The position numbers were made by a program, and so were the translations under genes. Shown here piece after piece: positions 34,089 through 42,372 of a stretch of 64,000 nt of DNA (within the stretch, counting starts at the first letter, position 1; every line of letters starts with the position of its first letter). The DNA is taken from NCBI GenBank assembly GCA_965224045.1, contig CBDCYD010000007.1, forward strand, positions 124,001 through 188,000, written 5' to 3'. Under the pieces are notes generated by a model. It ran no database searches. It saw only the letters and a list, made by a program, of their open reading frames with translations, and had not been told where the DNA came from. Source of the stretch: Tectiglobus sp965224045. Lineage in GTDB: Bacteria; Pseudomonadota; Alphaproteobacteria; Rhizobiales; Hyphomicrobiaceae.

Positions 34089-34415
34089 CTAGTGTTCCTG
34101 CAGATAGAGTGCGTAGAGTTCACCGTCTTCACCTTCCGCAAACATTTCAGGAACTTGTGGATGGCGAAGCGGCGTGCCGCTGGTGTCGGGCAAGAGGTTT
34201 TGCTCCGAGACATACGCGATGTATTCGGTTTCATCGTTCTCGGCGAGCAAATGATAGAACGGCTGGTCCTTGCTGGGGCGCACGTCCTCGGGGATGGCCT
34301 CCCACCATTCCTCGGTGTTAGCAAACACCGGGTCAACGTCGAAAATCACGCCGCGGAACGGGTAAACCCGGTGACGCACCACCTGACCGACAGAAAACTT
34401 GGCGTGTTTGATCAT
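34089..34415 (-). CDS. hspQ: Heat shock protein HspQ
   Basis: The 108-residue protein matches HspQ, a hemimethylated-DNA-binding-like protein that acts as a specificity enhancer of the Lon protease in enterobacteria. KFSVGQVVRHRVYPFRGVIFDVDP, then QPFYHLLAENDETEYIAYVSEQNL, are the family blocks. ATG 34415 gives the usual MIKHAKFSVG start; the site upstream is weak, and the frame extends 19 codons further without support. It stands alone between the IalB terminator and the malyl-CoA lyase-like gene. Heat regulation cannot be seen in the sequence. Confidence 0.92.
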   Translation of the reverse strand: MIKHAKFSVGQVVRHRVYPFRGVIFDVDPVFANTEEWWEAIPEDVRPSKDQPFYHLLAENDETEYIAYVSEQNLLPDTSGTPLRHPQVPEMFAEGEDGELYALYLQEH

Positions 34416-34532
34416 TCTAGGTGACAGCCGCGGCCGGAAACCCCAATCGCCCCATAGCACGATGGATGTCACGCATAGTCAAGCCGTATCAAGGCTGCAG
34501 GTAGCTGGGCACCCGCTAACCGGAAAACTCAG

Positions 34533-35585
34533 TTAGTCGTTATAAGCCTCGGCCATTGCGGGATCTTTCGCAGCCACCTGATCGGCAAGATCGACGATCA
34601 CCTTGGCTTGTTTCCAAGTCGCGTCGTCCTGCATTTTCCCATCGATCATGACGGCGCCGGTGCCATCGGGCATCGCCTCCACGATGCGGCGCGCGAATTT
34701 GACCTCGTCCGGGTCAGGCGAGAATACCCGCTTGGCAATCTCCACCTGGCTGGGGTGCAGCGACCATGCACCGACGCAGCCCATGAGGAAGGCGTTGCGA
34801 AACTGCGCTTCGCAGGCTTTCGGATCGGCGAAATCACCGAATGGCCCGTAAAACGGCTTTATTCCGTTGCGTTGGCAGGCATCGACCATCCTGGCAACCG
34901 TGTAGTGCCATAGATCTTGCTGGAAGAAACCGCGCCCCTCGCCCGCGGCATGTTGATCAGCGAGGACTCCGTAGCCCGGATGGCCGCCCCCAACCCGCGT
35001 CGTCTTCATGCCGCGCGAGGCGGCAAGGTCGGCGGGCCCCAGGCTCATCCCATGCATGCGCGGGCTGGCCGCAGCGATTTCCTCGACGTTCGACACGCCC
35101 TCGGCCGTTTCGAGGATGGCATGGATGAGGATCGGCCGTGTGATGGCGTGCTTGGCTTCGAGCTGGGCGAGGAGTTGGTCCAGGTAGTGAATGTCCCAGG
35201 GACCTTCGACCTTCGGCAGCATCACGACATCGAGTGAATTGCCGATCACCGGCACCGCTTCGAGAATATCATCCAGCCCCCAGGGCGAGTTGAGGCAGTT
35301 GATCCGCGTCCAAAGACGGGTCCGGTCGAACGCATGTGCCTGCGCAAAACGGATCAGCCCGGCCCGCGCAGCCTCCTTGTCGCGCGCCGGAATTGCATCT
35401 TCGAGGTTGCCAAGAACGACATCAACAGTCGGCAGGATGGCAGCCAGTTTGTTCGTAATCTTCTCGATGTGTGGCGGTACGAAATGGATCATCCGCTCGA
35501 GCCGCGCTGGGAGTTGGCGGAATGGTTGCGGCGCTCCGATGGCCAACGGCTCGTAGAACCGCGCCGGAGTTCTGGTTGCAGGCAT
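34533..35585 (-). CDS. HpcH/HpaI (citrate lyase beta) family protein, L-malyl-CoA/beta-methylmalyl-CoA lyase-like
   Basis: The 350-residue protein has the TIM-barrel layout of the CitE/Mcl1 group. VLGNLEDAIPARDKEAAR carries a metal-ligand Glu-Asp, RLWTRINCLNSPWG the CoA-binding Arg, MLPKVEGPWDIHYLD the catalytic strand, and ILETAEGVSNVEEIA the second metal Glu. GMSLGPADLAASRGMKTTRVGGGHPGY is typical of malyl-CoA lyases. The reaction would be reversible cleavage of malyl-CoA or methylmalyl-CoA to acetyl- or propionyl-CoA and glyoxylate. AAGGGGG supports ATG 35585. No serine-cycle or ethylmalonyl-CoA genes are adjacent. Confidence 0.87.
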   Translation of the reverse strand: MPATRTPARFYEPLAIGAPQPFRQLPARLERMIHFVPPHIEKITNKLAAILPTVDVVLGNLEDAIPARDKEAARAGLIRFAQAHAFDRTRLWTRINCLNSPWGLDDILEAVPVIGNSLDVVMLPKVEGPWDIHYLDQLLAQLEAKHAITRPILIHAILETAEGVSNVEEIAAASPRMHGMSLGPADLAASRGMKTTRVGGGHPGYGVLADQHAAGEGRGFFQQDLWHYTVARMVDACQRNGIKPFYGPFGDFADPKACEAQFRNAFLMGCVGAWSLHPSQVEIAKRVFSPDPDEVKFARRIVEAMPDGTGAVMIDGKMQDDATWKQAKVIVDLADQVAAKDPAMAEAYND

Positions 35586-35704
35586 GTCCGCCCCCTTGCT
35601 TGGCGTTGGCCTTGTCTCGGTGTTTATGGCGCGCACAGTACGGTTATTGTGCACTGCGTCAACATATCCCGGAGACGACATCGCGGCGCAACATGACGCG
35701 CCCG

Positions 35705-36637
35705 TCAGCTCCATCGCCGGTTAGACCACATCCACTGCTCCGGATACTCGCGCACCCAGGCTTCGAATGTTCGCTGCATGTCCGCCATCATTTCCCGCAC
35801 GTCGTCCGACTGATTGGACGTCCGCGGAACGCGCAGTTCCTTGAGCTGGATCTTGAACCGGCTCTCGGAGCCAACGCGCACGCATCGCGCCAGCCATACG
35901 CGCGCACCGACCCGCCGCGCAATCATTGCGCCGATCGCCTGGGTCTTGGCGTCTCGGCCAAAGAACGGCACTGCAATCCCGGTCCGGTCGAACAGATCGC
36001 AGACCATTCCGAGTTGCCCGCCACGGCGCACGAAATCGGTGATCAGGCGCGCCGTACGCTGATTGTCGCCATGATCGCCCTCGACCTTGCCGCGCCCGAA
36101 CAGCCCGCCGGGATAGATGTCGGCACGCTGGTCTCGGAGGTATTGGTCGACATAGGGATTGTTGACCGACCGGTAGACGGCTGCCGGTCGTTTGCCGCCG
36201 CGCGTCATCGGCCAGATCGCGAGTTCCCAGTTGCCCATGTGCAGCGAAACGCCGATCACCGGTCCGACCTTGCGGATGTAGCGGTCGAAGATATGGGCGT
36301 TTTCGATCTCGATCCGATCCGGCTCGGCCAAAATCCGATCAAGCTGCATCGTCTCGGCCATCACCCGGCCGAGGTTCTCCCAATGCGCATAGGCGATGCG
36401 GGTGCGGTCGGCGAGCGCCATGTCCGGGAACGCGATTGCGAGATTGTCGAGCGCACGTTGATGACGCTTTCTGGAAATTATTGGTGCCAGTCGGCGCCAG
36501 GCCCGCGCCGAAAGGGCAACGCTTGCATTCAGGGGGAGCAGCCGCACCAGTCCTACCAGCAACCGCAGTGCCAGATATTCGAGCCGAAACTGGAGCTCGC
36601 GCAATGGTGCGATTTTTGGGTCTTGGGGCGCGCGCAT
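35705..36637 (-). CDS. Lipid A biosynthesis acyltransferase, LpxL/HtrB family
   Basis: The 310-residue protein belongs to the lysophospholipid acyltransferase-like family that adds secondary acyl chains to Kdo2-lipid IVA. SLHMGNWEL contains the HxxxxE catalytic pair (His133, Glu138). An N-terminal hydrophobic segment (about 21-40) anchors it to the inner membrane. ATG 36637 is chosen because the upstream extension is Arg/Ser-rich and unlike the family; the ribosome site is weak. It stands 182 bases downstream of the UbiH-type gene on the same strand. Acyl donor and position cannot be read. Confidence 0.88.
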   Translation of the reverse strand: MRAPQDPKIAPLRELQFRLEYLALRLLVGLVRLLPLNASVALSARAWRRLAPIISRKRHQRALDNLAIAFPDMALADRTRIAYAHWENLGRVMAETMQLDRILAEPDRIEIENAHIFDRYIRKVGPVIGVSLHMGNWELAIWPMTRGGKRPAAVYRSVNNPYVDQYLRDQRADIYPGGLFGRGKVEGDHGDNQRTARLITDFVRRGGQLGMVCDLFDRTGIAVPFFGRDAKTQAIGAMIARRVGARVWLARCVRVGSESRFKIQLKELRVPRTSNQSDDVREMMADMQRTFEAWVREYPEQWMWSNRRWS

Positions 36638-36819
36638 GCGAATTTGGAAGGTTTGGCGGGATGGCTGGCTGGTAGCGTCAGTGAAGCTGATCCGTCGGGA
36701 ACGCGACGACCGGTCAGGGCTCGAAAAGCGTGGGCATCTGCAGCCTGCCGATCGGACAGGCGAGACCCTAATGGCCGTGACGGCCCGCCCCGTCAAGTCA
36801 GCCCTTCAAGTTGGTCCCG

Positions 36820-38136
36820 TCAAGTCACCGGAACGTGCATCCGCGCATGTTGCGCCTGATCGCGATCGCAAAGACGGTGCATAAGCGGTGGTCGTTCCCC
36901 GGTGCCCGACATTCCCGCCTGCATCAAGAACCTCCGGAACGGTCCAAATGCATTGGCCGCATGCAGGACGGCGCCCCGCATCAGCCCGACAGGCGCCAGT
37001 GCGCTCGTGAGTGACCGGTTGAGACTGTCCACTGCCATGACGCGGCTGGCGACATCCGTCCTGCGCCGTGCATTGAAGGTGTCGAGCAGTGTTTCGACGT
37101 CGCAGCCTTGAAGTCCGCCACGCGTTCCGTCATGACCGGACAAACCCTCCTCGACGCAGGCTGCGAGCCATGCCACATCGCGAAACGTGAGATTGAGCCC
37201 CTGCGCACCGATCGGCGGAAAGGCGTGTGCCGATTCTCCGACAAGCGCGATCCGACCGCTGGCCGACCGCTCCGCAACGACACCGGCCAGGGGAAAACAG
37301 CGCCGCGCACCAACCGCTTGGATTGTCCCGAGAAGGCCTTGCAAGTGCTCTTCCATCAGGGCGCAGAACGCCGGTTCGTCCAGTTTTGCGAGGTCTGCTG
37401 CCCGCGACTGTCCCTCGACCCAGACCAGGCTTGAGCGATGATCCTGAAGTGGCACCACGGTGAACGGCCCGGCGGGGCGGTGAAATTCGGTCGAAACCCC
37501 TTTGTGGGCGCGCCCGTGGCGGAAGTTTGCAACGATCGCAGCCTGCGTGTAGCGCCAGCGCCTGACGGCGATCCCGGCCGCTGTCCGGCAGATCGAACGC
37601 TGTCCATCCGCTCCGACGACGAGACGACCTTTGAACCGGCGGCCGTCACCGAATGCGATCTCCACGCTCTCACTACCAGGCAGGACATCCGTGATGTCCT
37701 GGTCAAAAATCGCTGTACACGCGGGATACTTGCGAAGTTTATCCACAAGGCATGAGACCAGCGCCATGTTGGGAACGTTCCAGCCGACGTGGTCAAGGCC
37801 CAACTCATGTGCTGCAAACAGAACTTCCGGCGCGCGCGGCAGGCGCCCCATGGCATCCACGATGCGAATCGCGCTGAGCGGCGCACACTCAGGCGCGAGC
37901 GCCGGCCAAATTCCGAGGTTGTCCAGAAGCGCCAAACTGGGCTCTAGCAGTGCAGCCGTTCGTGTGTCCTCAACCCCACCGGCAGCTGTGGGGAGTTTGC
38001 CACACACCAGTGTATCAAGGCCCAATTCGGCAAGCGCAAGCCCACAAAGGAGGCCCGCCGGACCTGCGCCAACGACGATGACATCAAAGATATTCCCGCA
38101 CGCATCGACGGCTCCTGCATTTTGCTCAAGTTCCAT
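36820..38136 (-). CDS. UbiH/UbiF/COQ6 family FAD-dependent hydroxylase
   Basis: The 438-residue protein is a class A flavoprotein monooxygenase. VIVVGAGPAGLLCGLAL (about 19-35) binds the FAD ADP part, VVGADGQRS is the DG motif, and IALVGESAHAFPPIGAQGLNL is the conserved C-terminal FAD and quinone-family motif. Members hydroxylate the ring of ubiquinone precursors, and this is the likely role in an aerobic alphaproteobacterium. Which ring position it modifies is not predictable. ATG 38136 is used; the frame extends 25 codons upstream. It is divergent from the first porin gene across 452 bases. Confidence 0.88.
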   Translation of the reverse strand: MELEQNAGAVDACGNIFDVIVVGAGPAGLLCGLALAELGLDTLVCGKLPTAAGGVEDTRTAALLEPSLALLDNLGIWPALAPECAPLSAIRIVDAMGRLPRAPEVLFAAHELGLDHVGWNVPNMALVSCLVDKLRKYPACTAIFDQDITDVLPGSESVEIAFGDGRRFKGRLVVGADGQRSICRTAAGIAVRRWRYTQAAIVANFRHGRAHKGVSTEFHRPAGPFTVVPLQDHRSSLVWVEGQSRAADLAKLDEPAFCALMEEHLQGLLGTIQAVGARRCFPLAGVVAERSASGRIALVGESAHAFPPIGAQGLNLTFRDVAWLAACVEEGLSGHDGTRGGLQGCDVETLLDTFNARRRTDVASRVMAVDSLNRSLTSALAPVGLMRGAVLHAANAFGPFRRFLMQAGMSGTGERPPLMHRLCDRDQAQHARMHVPVT

Positions 38137-38588
38137 CAAAGAACGTCCCCAGAGTCGCGTTTGGCGTTGCCCAGAAAGCCCATTGTCGAGCCAACCATCT
38201 GACCGTAACATCTTGCAATGAAAGTTATTTCCGCAGCCATCGGCGGATGGCCGCAGCCCTGGGCGTGATTGCGCCTAAAGCATGACGTATCGATTGCTGA
38301 CCACGGATTTGCTGTTTCGAACCGGGCGCATGGCGCCCGCCGTCCGGTCGCGGCGGCAAAAAATAAGTGGCTTGACCGCAACACGCCCGAATCAAGTTGT
38401 GCGCAGAAGTCAATAGCGGTTGCGGGCCGAATTCGAGTTCGGCTACTCCTAGCCTCAGCAAGGTCGCCTACTTCAGTGGTGAAACTTCGCATTGTCGAGC
38501 GACCGAGCCCCAGCCCTGGCTGGGATTAGCGTTCTCAGCTGTAAGTGCTGGGTTAGGGTCCTGTGGCGTTGTCCAACGGAGTAAAAAT
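38137..38588. other. Divergent intergenic region between the UbiH-type gene and porin 1
   Basis: The 452 bases carry no supported gene. A small hairpin, CCCAGC/GGCTGGG-type around 38510-38524, lies about 70 bases before the porin start and could be part of its leader. No convincing -35/-10 pair was found by eye. Confidence 0.4.
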
Positions 38589-39872
38589 ATGATCGGGGGA
38601 CTGTTTAAGTCATCCAGTCGTGTCGCGATGCTTGCGGCAGCTGGACTTCTATCTGGTGGCGTTGCCGCACAAGCTGCTGACCTTGGCGGCAACTGCTGTG
38701 CGGATTTGGAAGAGCGTGTAGCCGAACTTGAAGCAACTACGGCGCGCAAGGGTAACCGCAAAGTTTCTCTGACGGTTTCCGGCCACGTTCACGAAGCAGT
38801 CGTGTGGTGGGATGTCGACTCTGACGTCAACAACTCGCTTGACGAGTCGAACGTCTACATCGGTACGCACAACTCGTCGCGTTCGCGCTTCCGCTTCAAA
38901 GGTTCAGCCAACATCAATGCTGATTGGTCGGCTGGTTTCTTGATGGAATTCGGCGTGCGCGCCAACCATCTCGGTTCGCTGTCTCAAAGTGAGCCGCATG
39001 ATGGTCGCGGAATCGACATTCGTCACGAAGCCCTTTGGGTCAAGTCGAAGACCATGGGCACCATTTGGCTTGGTTGGTCGTCGTCCGCCAATGACGGCAT
39101 CACCGAAATCTGCCTTGGCTGCGGTCTCGGCAACGGGCCGGACTGGTCTGACGACGTAAGTGCCTACCAGTGGGCATTGGCTGGCGACATCCTTCCGGGT
39201 GGCGTTATTGCTGGCGGCAACCGCACGTTCGGTAATGCCGGTTCGGCTGCAGGCGCATTCGCCGGTGAAGGCGACCGCCGCGAAGTCGTTCGCTACATCT
39301 CGCCGACGTTTGCCGGTTTCTCGCTGTCGGCGTCGTACGGTCATGACGACTACTGGGATGTCGCACTGCGTTATGCTGGCGAGTTCGGCGCGTTCCGCGT
39401 CGCCGGTGGTGTCGCCTACGCAGTTGATACGGACCAGCTCAAGGGTGGTGCAATCTCTGCATCCTGCCTCAACGACTGTAACTCGCTCGGCGCATCCGCA
39501 AGCATCCAGCACACGCCGTCTGGCCTGTATGTCGCTGGTGCTTATGGCTACACCGAAGACGATCAGTTCAACGATCAGGACGACGGTTGGCACGTAACGG
39601 CAGGTATCAACACGCGTTGGAACTCGCTGGGCAACACCAATATCTGGGGCATGTACACCGAGAGCAATCGTGAGCTCGGCTGGAACCGCGCCATCAGCTA
39701 CTCGACTCAGCTCGAAGTTTATGGTGTCGGCATCAACCAGAAGATCGACGCAGCCGCCATGGAAATGTACCTCTGGTACAAGCACTACGAAGCCTCTAAC
39801 AGCTCTACGCTGGGCGGTGGTGACCTTGGTGAAATGGACATGGTCACACTCGGTGCTCGCATCCGGTTCTAA
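38589..39872 (+). CDS. Outer membrane porin, alphaproteobacterial type (first of tandem pair)
   Basis: The 427-residue protein has a signal peptide (about 1-29, ending VAAQAA) and a mature start ADLGGNCCADLEERVAELEA, a short coiled-coil-like lead with a Cys pair. A beta-barrel of alternating strands follows, ending in ITLGARIRF-like MVTLGARIRF with the C-terminal Phe used for barrel insertion. Further Cys pairs sit in EICLGCGLG and SCLNDCNS. It should form a trimeric diffusion pore. GGAG eight bases upstream supports ATG 38589. An intrinsic terminator follows, so it forms its own transcript. Porin 2 is a close paralogue. Confidence 0.93.
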   Translation: MIGGLFKSSSRVAMLAAAGLLSGGVAAQAADLGGNCCADLEERVAELEATTARKGNRKVSLTVSGHVHEAVVWWDVDSDVNNSLDESNVYIGTHNSSRSRFRFKGSANINADWSAGFLMEFGVRANHLGSLSQSEPHDGRGIDIRHEALWVKSKTMGTIWLGWSSSANDGITEICLGCGLGNGPDWSDDVSAYQWALAGDILPGGVIAGGNRTFGNAGSAAGAFAGEGDRREVVRYISPTFAGFSLSASYGHDDYWDVALRYAGEFGAFRVAGGVAYAVDTDQLKGGAISASCLNDCNSLGASASIQHTPSGLYVAGAYGYTEDDQFNDQDDGWHVTAGINTRWNSLGNTNIWGMYTESNRELGWNRAISYSTQLEVYGVGINQKIDAAAMEMYLWYKHYEASNSSTLGGGDLGEMDMVTLGARIRF

Positions 39873-39903
39873 TAACCAGAGCAACGAATTGATCGCGGGA
39901 AAG

Positions 39904-39930
39904 GGCTGCTTCGGCAGCCTTTTTCTTTTT
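39904..39930 (+). terminator. Intrinsic terminator of porin 1
   Basis: GGCTGC (39904-39909), a TTCG tetraloop and GCAGCC (39914-39919) are followed by TTTTTCTTTTT. This is a classic terminator 31 bases after the stop codon. Confidence 0.9.
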
Positions 39931-40449
39931 GTTATTCAACGCTTTTCCCCCGGATTGCCAGAATGTTCGTCCGACGCGGGGTGACGCCTCGGGCGACTGC
40001 TGGCCCCCGGCATGCAGTTGCAAAGGGTTCATGTCTGCTTAAATGCCTGGGTTCGGAAGACGTACTGTGGCGCCGGGGCACGCCGTTGCATAGTTGCAAC
40101 CCTTCCGGCGAATTACCTGAATATCCTGTCAACGTAGTTTGCGTGTCGGAGATTCCTCGCCTAATCATCGTTCCACTGTATTGAGTCGTGCGGCGGCCCC
40201 CGGTTGGGGTTCACACGTGGAACCGCCCAGCTCGCTCCCCGAGCGAGAGGTTCCACCGCAGGGAGCAAGCCCGGCGAGCACAGGTGAGCCGCACCAAGAG
40301 TTTCGCGTCAGTAGTGAGTTTGAGTATCGCGTCCGGTCGGAACCGCGTGCGCACACGCGCGTGCGTGCTGTTCGGTCTGGACACGGGCTGTCGCCGGGCA
40401 GCGCGTGATGCTTTCTGCAACATCTGCAACCACAGACGTGGAGAATATC
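39931..40449. other. Intergenic region between the two porins
   Basis: The 519 bases after the porin 1 terminator hold no supported gene. They contain a short inverted repeat GTTGCA TAGT TGCAAC (40085-40100), a possible operator, and a larger hairpin at 40217-40256. The promoter and leader of porin 2 must be here, but no clear -35/-10 pair was seen. Confidence 0.4.
40217..40256 (+). promoter_or_regulatory. Stable hairpin in the putative leader of porin 2
   Basis: GTGGAACC (40217-40224) pairs with GGTTCCAC (40249-40256), and inside it CTCGCTC (40231-40237) pairs with GAGCGAG (40241-40247) across a three-base loop. It lies about 194 bases before the start codon and has no T-run. It could be an mRNA-stability or small-RNA target structure, or a palindromic repeat. 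Function is not known. Confidence 0.5.
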
Positions 40450-41712
40450 ATGATTGGGGGACTTCAAAAGACGGTCAGCCGGTTGGCAATCGTCGCCGTT
40501 GCAGGCGCGATATCCACAACGGGCGTTATGGCCGCAGACCTCGGTGGCAACTGCTGTAGTGATCTGGAAGAGCGGATCGCTGAGTTGGAAGCCACCACCG
40601 TACGCAAAGGCAATCGCAGGGTGTCCCTGACGGTTTCCGGCCACGTACACGAAGCGATCGTCTTCTTCGATGTCGACGGCGCCAACGGTGCGGCTCACAA
40701 CAATGAGTCGAACGTTTACATCGGTACGCACAACTCCAGCCGCTCGCGCTTCCGCTTCCGCGGTGACGCGACGATCAACAGTGACTGGTCAGCCGGCTTC
40801 TACATGGAATTCGGTGTTCGTGCGAACCACCTGGGTTCGGTTAGCCAGAACGAGTCGGTCGACACGCGGGGCATCGACATTCGTCACGAAGCTCTGTTCA
40901 TCAAGTCGAAGCGCCTCGGTACGGTATGGCTCGGTTGGTCTTCGGCGGCAGCCGACGGCATCACCGAGATCTGCCTTGGCTGCGGACTTGGTAATGGTCC
41001 GGACTGGTCGGACGACTCAGGCGCCTATCTCGCACGTGTCGGTACCTTCAGTGGATCTGCCACTGGTGCGGGTGCCTTCGTCGGTGAAGGCGATCGCCGC
41101 GAAGTGATCCGCTACATCACTCCGACGTTCGGCGGCTTCGCTCTGTCGACCTCTTGGGGTCAGGATGATTACTGGGATGTCGCTCTGCGATTTGCCCGGG
41201 AATTCCGCCAGATCCGCGTCGGCTTCGGTGTTGCCTACATGAAGGACACCAGTGGCAACACACCGACCGCAAACAACAACTTCTTCGCGATTTCCAAAGG
41301 TTGCACCAACGTAACCGCATCCAGCGATGAAGATTGTGAATCGGTCGGGATGTCGGGCAGCATGATGCATGTGCCAACAGGCCTCTACATCGCGGCCGCC
41401 TACGGCATGATGCATGACAACAATGCTGCCGCAGGCGTTGGTGACACCGACCATGCTTGGCACATCACTGGCGGTATCAACACCAAGTGGAACGCTCTCG
41501 GTAAGACTAATATATGGGGCATGTACACGCACAACGAACGTGAAATCGGCCAGATTTCCGAACTCGATGTCTACGGTGTCGGTATCAACCAGAAGATCGA
41601 TGCTGCCGCGATGGAAATGTACCTCTGGTACAAGCACTTCGAATCAGAACTCGCCGGTGCAGATAACGGTGAGATGGATCTGATCACTCTTGGTGCACGG
41701 ATCCGCTTCTAA
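40450..41712 (+). CDS. Outer membrane porin, alphaproteobacterial type (second of tandem pair)
   Basis: The 420-residue protein is closely similar to porin 1 along its whole length: signal peptide (about 1-28), mature start ADLGGNCCSDLEERIAELEA, the block EICLGCGLGNGPDWSDD, and the end LITLGARIRF. It differs mainly in surface-loop stretches, for example around residues 185-200 and 270-300. An extra Cys pair lies in GCTNVTASSDEDCE. GGAGAATATC precedes ATG 40450. Separate leaders and terminators point to separate regulation of the two copies. Confidence 0.93.
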   Translation: MIGGLQKTVSRLAIVAVAGAISTTGVMAADLGGNCCSDLEERIAELEATTVRKGNRRVSLTVSGHVHEAIVFFDVDGANGAAHNNESNVYIGTHNSSRSRFRFRGDATINSDWSAGFYMEFGVRANHLGSVSQNESVDTRGIDIRHEALFIKSKRLGTVWLGWSSAAADGITEICLGCGLGNGPDWSDDSGAYLARVGTFSGSATGAGAFVGEGDRREVIRYITPTFGGFALSTSWGQDDYWDVALRFAREFRQIRVGFGVAYMKDTSGNTPTANNNFFAISKGCTNVTASSDEDCESVGMSGSMMHVPTGLYIAAAYGMMHDNNAAAGVGDTDHAWHITGGINTKWNALGKTNIWGMYTHNEREIGQISELDVYGVGINQKIDAAAMEMYLWYKHFESELAGADNGEMDLITLGARIRF

Positions 41713-41739
41713 AGCGCATCCACATCGCAGACACAACCA

Positions 41740-41763
41740 CAGGGGAGGCTCCGGCTTCCCCTG
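41740..41763 (+). terminator. Possible terminator hairpin after porin 2
   Basis: CAGGGGAGGC (41740-41749) pairs with GCTTCCCCTG (41754-41763) with one G-T wobble and a TCCG loop. The stem is strong but followed by TTCCCTA, so it is poor in T. It may end transcription inefficiently or protect the 3' end of the message. Confidence 0.55.
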
Positions 41764-41926
41764 TTCCCTATTCAGGCTGTTGCTGCAATGCAACATGCCA
41801 TCGAAGTCACACTTCCACAGCCAAATGTTCAACCCACATTAAGGAAGGTGGCCACACTATTGCGCCTGAGATATGCAAGCAATCGTAAGCAGTTGGTGAG
41901 CGATTCACCTATTGGGGTAGCCTGGA

Positions 41927-42280
41927 ATGCGGCTTAATTGGATAGTGACCAGTGCCAGCGTGGTGGCGGCGTTGTTGGCGACGCAGGCCGTAGCGTTTGA
42001 AAAACAGGAACTTGGCGCATCCGTGGCCAGGCAACAGCCACCAGGGATCGACAAGCCGGATACGACGCTCACCGAAAAGGATGCGACGGCCGGCCGGGAC
42101 AGCGCGGCCAAGGGCACTGCGATCACCATTCCGGGTCTTGGAACGGTTGGCGTCATTCCCAAGATGGATTTCGGCATGGAGTTGCTGTACGGCTCTGACA
42201 ACAAGCCGCCGGCGGATGTCGCTCCTGAAGAACAGCAGGACGGCCTCCAGATCCGCGGTACCATCAAGCATCGCTTCTGA
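41927..42280 (+). CDS. Small exported protein of unknown function
   Basis: The 117-residue protein has a clear signal peptide (about 1-23, SASVVAALLATQAVAF) and no recognised domain. The mature part is polar with a central hydrophobic patch (ITIPGLGTVGVIPKMDFGMELLYG), a Pro-rich stretch, and the end GLQIRGTIKHRF, where the final Phe recalls outer-membrane insertion signals although the protein is too short for a barrel. GGGGTAG-like sequence near 41916 is a weak ribosome site. It follows porin 2 by 214 bases on the same strand and is convergent with the radical SAM gene. A real gene is likely because of the signal peptide. Confidence 0.68.
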   Translation: MRLNWIVTSASVVAALLATQAVAFEKQELGASVARQQPPGIDKPDTTLTEKDATAGRDSAAKGTAITIPGLGTVGVIPKMDFGMELLYGSDNKPPADVAPEEQQDGLQIRGTIKHRF

Positions 42281-42372
42281 TCTGCTACCATCTCATTATT
42301 GGTATCAATGAGCAGTCCATTTGCGATCGGCTGACGCGCGGCGCGTCACTGATGTTTGCCGGTGGTGCCGTG

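Noticed and set aside
38904..39884. A 326-codon minus-strand frame
   Set aside because: It is antisense to porin 1, whose signal peptide, conserved blocks and C-terminal Phe are clear.
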